Positions 47,151-58,948 of a stretch of 64,000 nucleotides of DNA are shown in pieces (position 1 is the stretch's first letter; every line of letters starts with the position of its first letter). Where the stretch lies: assembly GCF_035046485.1 (NCBI RefSeq), contig NC_085138.1, positions 61,620,580 to 61,684,579 of the forward strand. Reading direction: 5' to 3'. Both the position numbers and the translations under genes were made by a program. The notes under the pieces were generated by a model. It did not search any database and had not been told where the DNA came from. It saw nothing but the letters and a program-made list of their open reading frames with translations. The DNA comes from Aedes albopictus. Taxonomy: Eukaryota > Arthropoda > Insecta > Diptera > Culicidae.

Positions 47151-47960
47151 CAGTGCATCTTCGAACAAACTTGAAGTTTTGTAGTAGAAGCCGCGATGCT
47201 ATACAGAATCAAACGAACAGCACTTTTCGTGACGAAGATTCCTCCTCCTACCTCTACCCTAACCCGCTATCCAACTTTACCCTTGGTGATCATACCAATA
47301 TCCCACTTGATCTGTTAGTACTTGTATGCAAATTTTACCACCTTGCAGGCAAGCATTGCAGATACGTAAATAGTCAGATAGACAGATAAAAAGACATATC
47401 AAGGCCTTTCTAAAAATACCGGATATTCACGTCAAAAAGACTGTCCTATGAATATTTAGGACGATGGACGGATATTGGTTAAATAAACGGTGAATTCTTG
47501 AGAAAGAAGGTAGTCGTCATGAAATTATGAAAAGTGATTTTTGAAAAATTCATGATGAAATCGTAGGAAAAACTTCAGGACAAAATCATGAAGTGTATTG
47601 TAGAAACTTCACATTTAATATCTTAATATTTCTGCAAAACCCGTAAACACACATACATTTTGGGAATCTGAAAAATTTCAATGAAATCTACAAAATATTG
47701 TGGTAGATATCTTATTAGTTTGGATTTGTTAGAAATTAAACTGAAATCAATGACAGTCAGCAATTTAAAGTTTTCAGCTTTTTTAGAAGACATATGTACC
47801 TGTGAAAAAATATGCAATTAAATTTCTTTCAAAAAATAAAAAAAATATGAAATCTTTTGGAATTTGTGAAAAAGTACTTGAAAATTTCCTACATGATATT
47901 CCAAAGCAATTTATTGTGAAACATCAAACCAAATAATAAAAGAACTCATGGATAAATCCA
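47151..47960. other. AT-rich sequence, nothing recognised
   Basis: No gene, RNA or clear repeat unit could be supported. Confidence 0.4.
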
Positions 47961-47967
47961 CGAATAA

Positions 47968-48612
47968 CACAGCGCAACCTTTTTTTGTCTCAAGAGCAAA
48001 CTTATGTGTCTCTGACGGATTTTGGGCCGCTGAATCCGAATCCGGGCTCAGATTTACTCCAGCACGTCACAATTTCGAGCTATACCGCAATTTATAGGAC
48101 AAAATATGCGATTTTGGGCTTTTTTTGACTGCAAGCCATCAAGCATGGAACTATTTTTTTTTAAGCAATCAAAAGGTAAATTGGTCAATTAACGACTCAT
48201 GTAAAATATTTCGTTTTATCTAATCAAATTTGATAGATTTAAGCATTTTATGTTAGTCAGTAAACTTGCATGCAATTTTTGGAGGGTGATTTGTATGACA
48301 TCGTACCTAACATAAATCGCTTAAAACTATCAAATTCGATTTTGTTAAACGAAATACTTTGCATGAGTCGTTAATCTAGATGATAATTGAGCAATTTACC
48401 TTTTGATTGCTTAAAAAAAATCCATGCTTGATGGCTTGCAGTCAAAAAAGCCCAAAATCGCATATTTTGCCCTATAAATTGAGGTATGGCTCAAAATTGT
48501 GACGTGCTGGAGCAAATCTGAGCCTGGATTCGGATTCAGCGGCCCAAAATCCGTCAGAGACACATAAGTTTGCTCTTGAGATATACCAAAAGTTAATTTT
48601 TATTACGCTGTG
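47968..48612. mobile_element. 645-bp foldback element with ~290-bp arms, TAA target
   Basis: Long inverted arms: for example TTTGCTCTTGAG/CTCAAGAGCAAA, GACGGATTTTGGGCCGCTGA and its complement, AAGCCATCAAGCATGG and its complement. Outer ends CACAGCG and CGCTGTG are flanked by TAA at 47965-47967 and 48613-48615. The 3-bp TWA target matches the 677-bp pair at 15112 and 61547. No coding capacity. Confidence 0.82.
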
Positions 48613-48834
48613 TAATGGATAGAAGGATTTTTGAAAAAAAAAAATAAACAATTATTGAGGTTAAACTAGCACACAAAAACCAAAAAGAAAAAAAATGAGC
48701 AAAATGAAAAAAAACTTAAGATGTACAATTGTTTTGTTTTTAGATTGTATTATACAATTTGCATATAAACAGTAGAGATTTTTTTATTTTATTGAAGGGA
48801 TTTTTAACTCAAGACTTGTTCATTTCGGGACCAA

Positions 48835-48930
48835 AAGACGAACCTACAATTTGTCGGAAATGAGATTCGATCCCAGGTCGTCGGCATGATAGGCATGTGC
48901 TCTAACCATCCCAGGTTCACTCCCAGTTTT
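48835..48930 (-). mobile_element. tRNA-derived SINE fragment
   Basis: On the minus strand a TGGTTAGAGCACATGCC A-box-like stretch and a GGGATCGAATC B-box-like stretch are 30-40 bp apart, as in the better copy at 49430. Confidence 0.55.
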
Positions 48931-49252
48931 AAGGAAAAAAATAAAAAGGTTGTTAAGAAATAAACTGAAATTCCTAGAGAATTACAGTAGTATTTTGTGA
49001 AACGAAAAACTTCGAAAAAAAAAACAGAGCAGATTTAATTGCTCCTAAACTTTAAGTTTAAATGCTTTTAATAAAAAAATAAACTTTAATAGACGTAGAG
49101 AAACTCCACACGGAAGAGCTTGTTCCAAACTTTTTGCTGCCACAGAAATTGAAATTTTCGAAAATGTCACAGCGCACCAACACCTTTTTACAATAAATTT
49201 CCAGCATTCCTTCAGTTTCAAATTTTAAATGTAACGTAAAATGCTTTGCTTT

Positions 49253-49375
49253 CTTAACCCACGAGTGATCGCGCTGTTGTATTTTGTACAACACGTTGAA
49301 AAAATCTCGCTTTTTGTACTGAGCATTAGCGTGGTGCTGACGCAGGTAGTCAACCGCGCGAGTTACGGAAGGTTA
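49253..49375. repeat. ~115-bp interspersed repeat, second copy
   Basis: Matches 28776-28895 in order and spacing of several blocks; ends TTAACC and GGTTAA are inverted. Confidence 0.6.
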
Positions 49376-49429
49376 AACTTCTAGGGAAATTTGGTTTTCC
49401 AAAGTGTTAATTTAATAAAAAAAAAATGG

Positions 49430-49650
49430 TGGAGCGGATCTGGTGTGATGGTTAGAACACTTTACTATCACGCCGATGACCTGGGATCGAATCCCACTCC
49501 CGACAAACTCGCAAAATGTGAGTTCTTCCTTCGGAAGGGAAGTAAAACGTAGGTACTAGTCCAGGGTTTAAAATCTCTGAATTTTCTGATAAAAATATTA
49601 AACAGGGTAAACATTTGGTCCTGAGACGACGGAAACGTACAAAAAAAAAT
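49430..49650 (+). mobile_element. tRNA-derived SINE
   Basis: A tRNA-like head (GGATCTGGTGTGATGGTTAG as A-box region, GGGATCGAATCCCACTCC as B box with T stem) is followed by a non-tRNA body and an A-run near 49640. The acceptor stem is not closed, so it is not a tRNA gene. A shorter relative sits at 48835 on the opposite strand. Confidence 0.65.
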
Positions 49651-50098
49651 GAAATCGGTCAACTAATTCAAAAGTAATGATTTATTTTTTAATTTGTTGT
49701 TTTAAAACTTTGATGGTTTTAAATTTTATCCCGAAAAGTTTAGACAATATGAAGACTAAAGAACCAACAGTAATAGATGTTCATCTAACCTCATCCGAAG
49801 GAGATTTGGATTGTAAAAAGAAGCAAAACCAAAAATAGTGAAATCATGTTTAGTGCTACGCACCGCAATCAAATTTCAACCATCACGCAACCTGCACTTG
49901 TCGCGACAATCCATTCAACGCAACATAGGTTTGTCCAAACTTGAACAAAATAGGATAAAGATGTACACCACGAGTTTAGATATTTTTAAGCATTGCATTG
50001 CGACTTCGAGAGTAACATGAAGTCGGTAAACGTTGCTATTGAAGATTTACTGGGATCGAATTCCACTCCGGAAAAATCGATTATTGACTAGCTGAAAA

Positions 50099-50658
50099 GG
50101 GTGTCCGGCTGCTTGGCCGAATGTCATCTGGCCGAATTATGATCAAAGGATCCAAAGGAAGTTTTTGACATTCTAACTTCCAATATGATCATCAGAAATA
50201 TTTCCTTCTTTTAATGATAGGCTATTCTTTCTCGTTTTGGCTTTCAGGGATTAGTTGGCGTTGGAACTGCCAATATACTGCCGTAATTCTGCAAAGTGAC
50301 GTAAGCGCCATTCAAAATGTCGATATTTGTTGGTATATTATATGTAATATCTGATGTAAAAATAACACTGTGGTATGCCTGTTGTATTTGAATGCAAGAT
50401 CTAGTCGTAATCTATCATCTATGGAAAGAAACTTAGAGGATGAGCAAGAGTTTTATGCATAATAACCAAAAAATGGGCCAAAACTATCAATGTCGCTTAC
50501 GTCACTTTGCAGAATTTGGGCAGTATATAATATCAAAGATTTTTCCTTCTTCGAATCATAGGCAGTTCTTTTGAGTTATACTGATGCGAGGAACAGTGGC
50601 ATGGTCACTTAAATTCATTATTCGGCCAAACGTCATTCGGCCAAATGACCCGGAACCC
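50099..50658. mobile_element. foldback element with GGCCGAAT subrepeats, copy 2
   Basis: The right end AATGACCCGGAACCC is the complement of the left end of copy 1 at 40351. The left end GGGTGTCCGGCTGCTTGGCC is diverged. The core is in inverted orientation relative to copy 1 (AGTTATACTGATGCGAGGAA here, TCGCATCAGTATAACTC there). A MITE at 50276-50525 is nested in it. Confidence 0.72.
50276..50525. mobile_element. mariner-like MITE with TA duplication, nested
   Basis: Ends TACTGCCGTAATTCTGCAAA and the inverted TTTGCAGAATTTGGGCAGTA, with GTGACGTAAGCG continuing both arms. Flanking TA at 50274-50275 and 50526-50527. Comparison with the uninterrupted related core at about 40550 supports the insertion point. 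A TA target fits the Tc1/mariner class. Confidence 0.82.
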
Positions 50659-50659
50659 A

Positions 50660-52020
50660 TCCTTGGCCTAAGTAAAATAAAAAAATGATATCGTAGGTGA
50701 TTTTCCCGACTTCTAAAATATTATTCTCGAATGGATTACAATCAAACTATTATCCCACTGTTCATCGTAGTATAATGTATGTGGACGCGCGGGATTCATA
50801 CCGAGCAAGTTTGATTAAAGTTTTTAATTAAATTCACAATAGCTCCCGGTGTGGAGGCAGCATGGATGGTATGAGTGTAGGACCGCACAGCGGGTCATGA
50901 CACCGCCACCATCACCACCAACAGGGAATTGCATTGCGGTGAAGTGGTTAGTTTCAGTTCCCGGTGACCGGATCTGTTTCGGGAATTTGGTTGAAGGCTT
51001 CCACTACCACTGGCACTGGGTACAAGGTACCTACGCATTGCGATGCTACGAGTGGTACCAAGGTGGTGGGCTGCGTTCGTATTGCTGGGAAGTGCGTACA
51101 TATACGGATTTTGTCATTTGCGGTCGAAAGAGCCAACAAATTTAGCGTTTATCACTGGGGAACTTCGCGAGTTGACTGCAGCAGTGCGGGGGTCAGTTGA
51201 TTACATGGCTGAGTAAACTGTTTGTGGACGCTGGATTGTGGAGATGATTACAAATATGCATATTTGCCTACAAAGTGGTTTCATAGTTTAACTTGCGTAT
51301 GCTTTAAATTTTATGAAATTCATCAAGCGATGCTTCGATTCTGTGGTACATACATTCAAAAAAGTAAATTAGTGTAATCATTCGTTTTGATTCCTCCGCA
51401 TTTTTGATGGAGTTCAGAGCTGGCGTTATGCAGTTGCTAACAACCTTTATAACAACACCCATCGCAAGCATCCCCGCAGTCATCGCCATTTCGCTATTTG
51501 AAATTTTACACGCAGAACTTTTCGCTTTTGCGTTAATGGTTGATTATATGAATATGTATTTTGATACAGCTCCTCATAGGATCAACCCTTCCCGGTGGCC
51601 GTCCCACCGGTGTCTAGAGTAGCACTGTTCCGAACAAATCCCCGACACTCCAGGTACATACCCATCGTATCAGCGCCTGTTGAATAATTTCACCTCAAAG
51701 TTCTATGTTCATTCGTTAAATCCATCACCAACTCGCATGGCATCTATTCTGTACGCTACTGGAGCACCATGTTCGGCTGCAGCAAGGTGGCTCCGAGCGA
51801 TGAACACTTTCATATCGTGCGTGTGGGGTGCACACCTGACTCTTGCATACTTACACGGCTGAAAGTACATTAAATGCGTGTTTTGTACACCCAAATATTA
51901 AAGCGAATGCCAAAAAGCTCAATTTTGAAGAGAAATTTCAACAATTTTAACAACAATTTGTTAACAACATCTTGAATAGTTCATTACTAATTCAGAATAT
52001 TGGCTGTCAAACAGTAAGTC
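50660..52020. other. mostly unique, partly GC-rich sequence; no gene called
   Basis: 50840-51160 is clearly GC-richer than its surroundings and open in more than one frame on both strands. None of the translations (for example 98 codons at 50849-51145) shows a known domain, splice-site pair or signal peptide that I can defend. 51400-51900 likewise. Could hold an exon or conserved noncoding sequence. Confidence 0.35.
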
Positions 52021-52032
52021 GACAACCTAGAC

Positions 52033-52153
52033 CATCGCTTCCCAACCTTGGCTCTCGCGACCCCCAGTCTGCCGTCACTTCGCTTTTCGTAGAACAATCG
52101 CAGTGTGCCTGCAAGCAGTTGGGGGATCGCGAAACGAAGGTTGGGAAGTCGTG
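52033..52153. mobile_element. 121-bp hAT-like MITE with 8-bp duplication
   Basis: Left CATCGCTTCCCAACCTTGGC and right GGTTGGGAAGTCGTG are inverted. Subterminal CGCGACCCCC and GGGGGATCGCG fit hAT MITEs. ACCTAGAC at 52025-52032 and 52154-52161 is the target duplication. Confidence 0.82.
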
Positions 52154-52210
52154 ACCTAGACAGAGCGTCCAACATAGCTCTGTTCTTCTCCAAGATCTGA
52201 ATTCCATAAT

Positions 52211-52918
52211 ATGCTCACCGTTGCTGAAGTGGAGTACATCAAGCTGGAAGCGCAGAGGGAATTGGGAGAAGAGAGAACAAGATCGAGCGATACGTCGAGA
52301 AGGAATTCTATTGGACTGGATGCATCGAACGCAAATCAGAATCGTGATATGACTACACCCACTGCTCTAGGACCAACAGTGGATATATAACGACAGCAAC
52401 AACGAGATGACTAGCGCTCTACATGGCCTCAACAGTCACGAAGTTCCGTAGTACAGACCTAATGTCTCAGCACCGAATATCAAAGCTGCGGAATTCCTGT
52501 CGGTTAATATGTGCAGTGCAGTAAGCATCCTAATCCAGGATATTTTGCATCAGTACTTGGAGGCCGTAAAGAACCTTGAGGATCTGCAATTTTATGCGTG
52601 GTTACTGTAGTCAAGACGCTTGGATTGCAGACGCACCCGCAAGGTTGTACAGTGTACAAGCCCGGCACACAAAAATCCGTTTGGATGCGACGTTTGGAGA
52701 ACCGGATCGCTATATTGCGTACCAAGATTGGTCGATTAACACAGTACAAACAGGGGAATCGATCCACGAGGCTAGTTTGTTGTGTTGCTGGAATTGGGAA
52801 GCCCGCAGAACTCCGAGATCTCACAGAAGTCAACAATACTGAAATCCTCGACAGCGGTGGAGGGCTCTTACGAAACGAGTGCGACGTTATGGCGTCGCAC
52901 TCGTCCTGGACTTTCTAG
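52211..52918 (+). pseudogene. possible decayed retroelement coding remnant
   Basis: 52211-52390 opens with MLTVAEVEYIKLEAQRELG and stops. Around 52470-52610 a different frame reads NIKAAEFLSVNMCSAVSILI. 52598-52918 in yet another frame reads MRRLENRIAILRTKIGRLTQ. The style resembles polymerase-linker segments of LINE proteins, broken by frameshifts, but no RT motif remains and the family is not identified. It may be unrelated ORF noise. Confidence 0.3.
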
Positions 52919-52989
52919 AACGAAAACGTTTACGATTCGTCCCTACGTTTCTGTAACGAATGATACCATCCTCCGAGGAACTAGATAGG

Positions 52990-53790
52990 GGAGGTTTATT
53001 TGTACATTAGTTTTTTTAACAATTTTTCATGGTTTTACTTCCAATCAGTAAAATCGTTCTGTGTTTAGTGGCTTTGCTAATGGCTAATTTCCACTTCGTA
53101 CGTACTGTGCAAAAAGATAGGACAAGTAATGGTCAAGTAATGATTCCGCTTCAAAATTACTAGAGCAGTTCGCAGATGGCAAGTAAGGAAAAAAGTGTAA
53201 CACTCGTAACGCCTCCCGTGCGAATCAAATGGAGCTGTCACTTTTCCGTGCGGAAAAATAGTCCGTCTCAGGTCCGTGCTATTACTCCGTAAGGAAAAGT
53301 AACGTTTCTACACTTACTGGATCAGTTGTCAAAATTACTTGCGAAAAAAGGTGGAATTTTACTTGAGCGCTCTCCTTGGCAACAGGAAACTTAGCCTAAG
53401 CATTTGTCAATGGTGATTTGGTAGCTGTACAATACATGCGCTGATAATAATATATCAATTAGATTTTGTGTTTTGTGAATTTTAAATGTTAACTTACTAT
53501 TGGTTGCTATGTTTTTTTCTTTGAAATTAAGTATTTGTTTGCACTATTTTGGTTTGAACTGTACTGATATGGTTGTTGTACTAAGCTTTTATGTTTTTTT
53601 GATTATGTGGTTCGTGTCTTCGTTATTTCAGATCGATATATTAGGGTTTGGTTGTATTGGGTTTTATTATCGGTGCGTTTGATAGTGTGCAGAATTGCAG
53701 CGTATGCTGTATTGATTCCATACACATATACTCTTCTATTTACTGTTTGTTTTGTATTATAAATATGGCACATTTCTACACAGATTAATA
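52990..53790. other. AT-rich sequence, nothing recognised
   Basis: 53160-53330 has GTAAGGAAAA/CCGTGCGGAAAA repeats in both orientations that may be a small degraded MITE. No gene is seen. Confidence 0.35.
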
Positions 53791-53803
53791 TAATGAGATT
53801 TAC

Positions 53804-55614
53804 GATTCTATACCATTACCCGGTAAACCATTACCCGGAAAACCAAAACCCGGAATGTACCATTTACCGGAATGTACTATTTACCGGAAAACCGTTTGCC
53901 GAAATGTACTATTTACCGGAAATATATTTACCCTCAAGTAACACACTTGTCACAGAAGAGTGATGGTTTTGTTGCACAGAAGTCATTGTGACTTACTTCT
54001 AGCAAGTAAGTATTTATGTAGTCACAATAACTTCTGCGCAACATAACCCTGCGCTGCCATGACTCTTCTGTGATGAGTGTGTTACTTAGGCCGTCTACCT
54101 CCATTGGCTTGAATGACACCACAAGCAAACTAGCGAACTTTGCATGGTAGGGGCTGTATACCTTATGGTCTATATTAAGTCATGTACATAGTTACTACTT
54201 CTGCATGCAAATCCAGACAGGAGGTTTAATGCTTAGTCCGACCGAGGATCATTACATGAGGCTTTTTTTTTGTTTCCTGGGTGACTATGATTGGTAATGG
54301 TTGATTCAGATTATGCAATAATCTGGATAAAATAGAAGAACCCGATTATTATTAAGCTAAACTAGTCATCAGGCTAGATCAAAGACTGAAAACAGGCATC
54401 GAAAGAACAGCCTTTTGCTAGAAGAAGGGCAAATATCTAAGAGTTAAATTTACAGTTTGTTATTTAAACATTTCTGTAACAGGCTTAGTTGAAAGAACAA
54501 CACGTTAAAAAAGAATCATATCAGACAAAGTTAATAGTTTCACTTATCAAGTTTGCAACTTGATGCAACTGAAGAAGGGCAAAACTTGTTCATAAAAAGC
54601 AGCAATTTCCAATAAACAACATGGTAACCAAACAGGTCTATAACAGTGTAAGTCAAAAGAACAGCCTATGTTTTAAAGAAGGAAAAATACTAGATGGAAT
54701 TAACAGATTGGTCGCCAACTAGTTCTGTAACGTTACATCTTATAAATTGAAGAAGGTAACAGCCTATAAATTGAAGAAGGTCAAATCTCCTATACAGTAA
54801 ACAAACCGACTGCCTTATAAACTTCATAAACGAACCTAGACGAAAAGGAACAAAATGTCATATAGAAATACTACAGTTTGGTTGCCAGTCTAAAAATGTT
54901 CATTCAACCCAACGATGCTTGCTCTACTTTGCCAAGTGAACTGGACCGAGAATCTAATTCTAGTTCTATAGCCTTGAAAAAAAATATTTAGAATATAGTT
55001 TTAAGGCTTGACTATCTTGAACTTAATCATCAATTGATAAAATTATTCGAAATGAGAAACAAAATATCAGATGTTTAAAAACACCAAAACATCTTCTGAG
55101 ATCTTAGGTTTTCCTAGGCCTTTCCGGGAAATAAATCATTTCGGGAAATGGGGCAGTTCGGAAAATGGTTTTCTGAGAAATGCATTATTCCGGAAAAAGT
55201 CTTTCTGGGAAAAAGATTAAACTGTACGACCAGAACAGTAGACCTAAAAAGAACAGCCCATGTTAAAAGAAGGGCAAATATCTGCTGGAAATATTAGCAA
55301 TCACATTCAGCACATTGTTTATAAACTCGTTGATGAAACACATGTATGTACACTACATGGCAGCTCCGTCGATTAACCAATTTACTGCTAATCATAATTT
55401 GGCAATACTAGTGTTCAGCTAAATTACCAGGTCATGGTTTGGATCAAAAGATAACCGGTGCAAAAGGCATGGAATCAAATGTCTGGATATCGCTGTGCAA
55501 TCTGGAAACAAATTTCGGGAAAAAATTTTTCCTGGTAAATGGTTTTCCGGTAAATGGTTCATTCCGGTAAATGGTCTTTCCGGGTAATGGTTTTCCGGGT
55601 AATGACGTAGAACC
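53804..55614. mobile_element. foldback element with CCATTACCCGG subrepeats and 9-bp duplication
   Basis: The left terminus is GATTCTATACCATTACCCGG, followed by ~17-bp units (ACCATTTACCGGAATGT). The right terminus is the inverted set ending GGGTAATGACGTAGAACC. GAGATTTAC occurs directly outside both ends (53795-53803 and 55615-55623), a 9-bp duplication. The interior has a separate inverted repeat (53936-54088) and degenerate AGAACAGCC...GAAGAAGGGCAAATATC repeats (54407, 54657, 55250). Mutator-like elements make 9-bp duplications, but no transposase is seen. Confidence 0.78.
53936..54088. repeat. inverted repeat, ~70-bp arms
   Basis: AAGTAACACACTTGTCACAG at the left and CTGTGATGAGTGTGTTACTT at the right, with AGTCATTGTGACTTACTT/AAGTATTTATGTAGTCACAA inside. 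Possibly a MITE nested in the foldback element. Confidence 0.65.
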
Positions 55615-56153
55615 GAGATTTACACGTCATGTAAACTTCATTTAGTCTTGTAAATTTACTGTTATGATGGTTTACATGATATATCATGTAAATTTGCGTT
55701 ATATGTCATGTAAACACTCAGAGTCATGCTGAATTACATGATATATAATGTAAGTTTACATGATATTTTATGACATTTACATGATATGTCATGTGAACTT
55801 TTGTGATATCCCACGCTCCAATCATGTGCATCATATGTCACACAATTTTACATTCTTTTTTCGATCTGTGTTGGATAGGTAGTGTGTTTGTGTTGGTAAT
55901 CTACACAAATCGAAAAAAGAGTGTAAACTTCTGTGACATATGATGCACATGATTGGAGCGTGGAATATCACAGTTTACAAGACATATCATATAAAAGTTA
56001 TGAAATGTCATGTAAATTCCCATTCTATGTCATGTAATTCAGCATGACTCTGAGTGTTTACAGGACATGTAACACAAATTTACATGAAATATCATGTAAA
56101 TCATCATTATACTAAGTTTACATGACTAAAATGTAAACTGACGTGTAAATCTC
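55615..56153. mobile_element. palindromic MATGTAAA-rich element, ~260-bp arms
   Basis: Ends GAGATTTACACGTCA and TGACGTGTAAATCTC; arms include CACTCAGAGTCATGCTGAAT and complement, CACGCTCCAATCATGTGCAT and complement, and many TTTACATGATAT units. The loop is near 55885. The short piece ATAATGAGATTTAC at 53790-53803 looks like its detached left terminus, cut off by the insertion at 53804-55614. Confidence 0.78.
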
Positions 56154-56179
56154 ATTATTTTTATCAAACAGAGATATCA

Positions 56180-56830
56180 GGGAAATCCTAACAGGCATTC
56201 CAGGGGAATCCTGAAATTAATTTCAGAGAAAATCCTGGCAGAAATTGCAGGAGAATACTGTAAGGCATTGCAGGGGAAATCCTGACAGGGACAACAGGAA
56301 AATCCTGACAGGAATTCCGGAAGAGTTCTGACAGGAATTTCCTAAGTAACCCTGGTAGGAATTCCGGAAAACCCTAACAGGAATTTCGAAGAAATCCTAA
56401 CAGGAATTCCGGAACAATCCTAATAAGAATTCCAGAACACTCGTAACAGGAATTAGTTCGGAATCCTCACAGGAATTCCGAAGGATTCCGAATGAATTTT
56501 AACAGGAATTCCGGAAGAATTTCAACAGGAATTTCGGAGAAATTATAACAGGAACCCAATTCTAACGAGAATTCCGGTGGAATCCTGAGAGGGTTTTCGA
56601 GGGAATCCTGTCAGGAAATCCAGTGCAATTCTTCAAGGATCCAAGGGATTCCGAGGGGATCCCTTTCAGGATTCCTTCGGAATCCCTTTCAGGATTCCCT
56701 CGGAATCCCTTTCAGGATTCCCTCGGAATCCCTTTCAGGATACCCTCGGAATCCCTCTCAGGACTCCCAAAGAATATCTGTCATGACTCCCCATGAATGA
56801 AACCATCAAGGCAGCCCTTCCAACGAACTC
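56180..56830. repeat. 12-bp repeat array, with a 24-bp tandem block
   Basis: CAGGAATTCCGGA-type units. At 56640-56770 a regular 24-bp unit (TCGGAATCCCTTTCAGGATT plus CCCT) repeats about five times. Confidence 0.75.
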
Positions 56831-56859
56831 CCAACGAATGAGTCGGTACTGTAGTGAAG

Positions 56860-58320
56860 AAATTGATTCTAGGTTTATTCGCTAGGTGGTGCTAGTGAGT
56901 CTTAGGAATTCCAAACTACTGTATTACAGAATCAGGTTACATAAAAGAATTTCGTCATCGGAAAAGTTGATCAGAATAACATGAGCTATCCGAATTGGAA
57001 CTAGTTCATTCTAGGTTTTAAGGATAGGTGGCGCTAGTGAGTCTTAGAAACTTTAAACTTCTGTATCTCAAGAATCCGACCACATAGAATAATGTCGTCT
57101 TCGGCAAGTTGATCAGGACATCAGGAGCCATCCGATTGCAATCTTGATGGTTTAAGGTTTATCCGATAGGTGGTGCTAGTGAGTCTGGGGACATCAAAAG
57201 CTATCTGATAGTAAGCTAGATGAATCTAGGTTTATCCACTAGGTGGCTCTAGTGAGTTTAAAAAATTCAAAACTGCTGTATCTCGAGAGCCAGACTTCAT
57301 AGAAAAATTTCGTCTTCGGCAAAGTTGATCAGGACATCAGGAGCTATCCGACAATTTAGTAGTTTGTTCTAGGTTTATCCGATAGGTGACGTTAGTGAGT
57401 CTGGCGATAGCAAGAACTATCCGATAGTGAACTAATGTATGTATCACGAGAATCAGACCACACAGAAAAATTCCATCTACGGCAAAGTTAGTTGGGACAT
57501 CAATAACTGTCCGATAGTGAATTAGTTGATTTTAGATTTATCCACTAGGTGGCGCTAGTGAGTCTTAGAAATTCCAAATTGCTGTATCTCAGACTTCATA
57601 GAAGAATTTCGTCTTTGGCAAGCTGATCACGACATCAGAAGCTATCCGATAGTGAACTCGATGGTTCAAGGTTTATTCGACAGGTGGCGCTAGTGAGTCT
57701 GGGGATATCTAGTTTTATCCGCTAGGTGGCTACAGTGATATTTAGCAGTTCTAAACTGCTGTATCTCGAGATTCAGACTTCATAGAATTTTCTTTGGCAA
57801 AGTTGATCAGGACATCAAGAGCTACCCGATATGTGTTAGTTGGTTTTAGGTTTATCCGCTATGTGGCGGTAGTGAGACTAATAAATTCTAAACTGTTGTA
57901 CCTATTTCAAGAGTCAGAATTCAGAACCACATGGAAGTATTCCGTCTTTGGCAAAATTTATCAGGACAACCAAGAGCTGTCCGATGTTGATCATTTTGAT
58001 ACTTGGTTTATCAGCTAGATGGCGCTAGTAAGTCTTAAAAATACTAAACTTCTGTATTACGAAAATCAGACCACATAGAAGAACTCCGTTTTCGGCTAAC
58101 TTGATTAGGGCATCAAGCGCTATCCAAGCTATGATAAGCTATTTAATTCTACGTTAATCCGTTGGGTGATGCTGATTTCATCTTCGGCAAATTTGATCAG
58201 GATATCAACAGCAATCCGATACTGAACTAATTGATTCTCGAGAATCAGATCGCATAGAAGAATTTCATCTCTGGCAAAGTTTATCAGCCCTTCAATTTGA
58301 TGAGCTAATTCATTTTGAAT
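56860..58320. repeat. tandem repeat with GGTGGCGCTAGTGAGTCT core, about 10 copies
   Basis: The core recurs at about 56885, 57026, 57170, 57241, 57384, 57547, 57682, 57724, 57863, 58018 and 58164, mostly 140-165 bp apart with two short spacings. Each full unit also has TTTATCCGCTA before the core and TCGGCAAAGTTGATCAGGAC and GAGCTATCCGATA after it. Confidence 0.78.
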
Positions 58321-58948
58321 GTTTCAGCTTAATTGACATGTATATCAAGGGCCATTCTATAAGTACTATATTATTCCAAATTGAGCTTGTTCTATCGTCA
58401 TATCCTGTTTGTTTTAAATTTCTCATCAAAGACGTCGAAAATCCACTTCTGCTTTCGAAAACGCAGATTTTTGTGTCCGTTAAAAATACATATTTTGAAG
58501 TTCACTCTAATAGGCAGAGGCTTATTAATGGGTGAGCTCATTCCATACTATTATTTTTTTTATATGTATTGATATTTCTTTTATTTTTATTGTGCCTTCG
58601 CATCGGAATTGGATATCGTTATTTTAAATACTTTTTGTATATTGCATTTTAGGGTGCCAAAAAGATTACAGAGGGATTACCGTGATTGATAAATATTTAT
58701 TTTAAATCGATTAGGCATCTGAATGGAACTGATAAATCATCATAATTTCTCGTTTCACTTTTGGGTGTCGCAAATAATAATCCGACACCACTCCAGGTGG
58801 CGTAGTTCTATGAGTGCTCATACCTAGATAGCAAAAAAGTTAAAAAGATTGCTAATGAATTAAACTGAAAGGCGATGTATGTACGTAATGAAATTTTCTG
58901 ACTTGCTATCTATTTAGGTAATTGTACCTGCTATGCTGATGCTCCGTA
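58321..58948. other. AT-rich sequence before the gap, nothing recognised
   Basis: No gene or clear repeat is visible. Confidence 0.35.
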
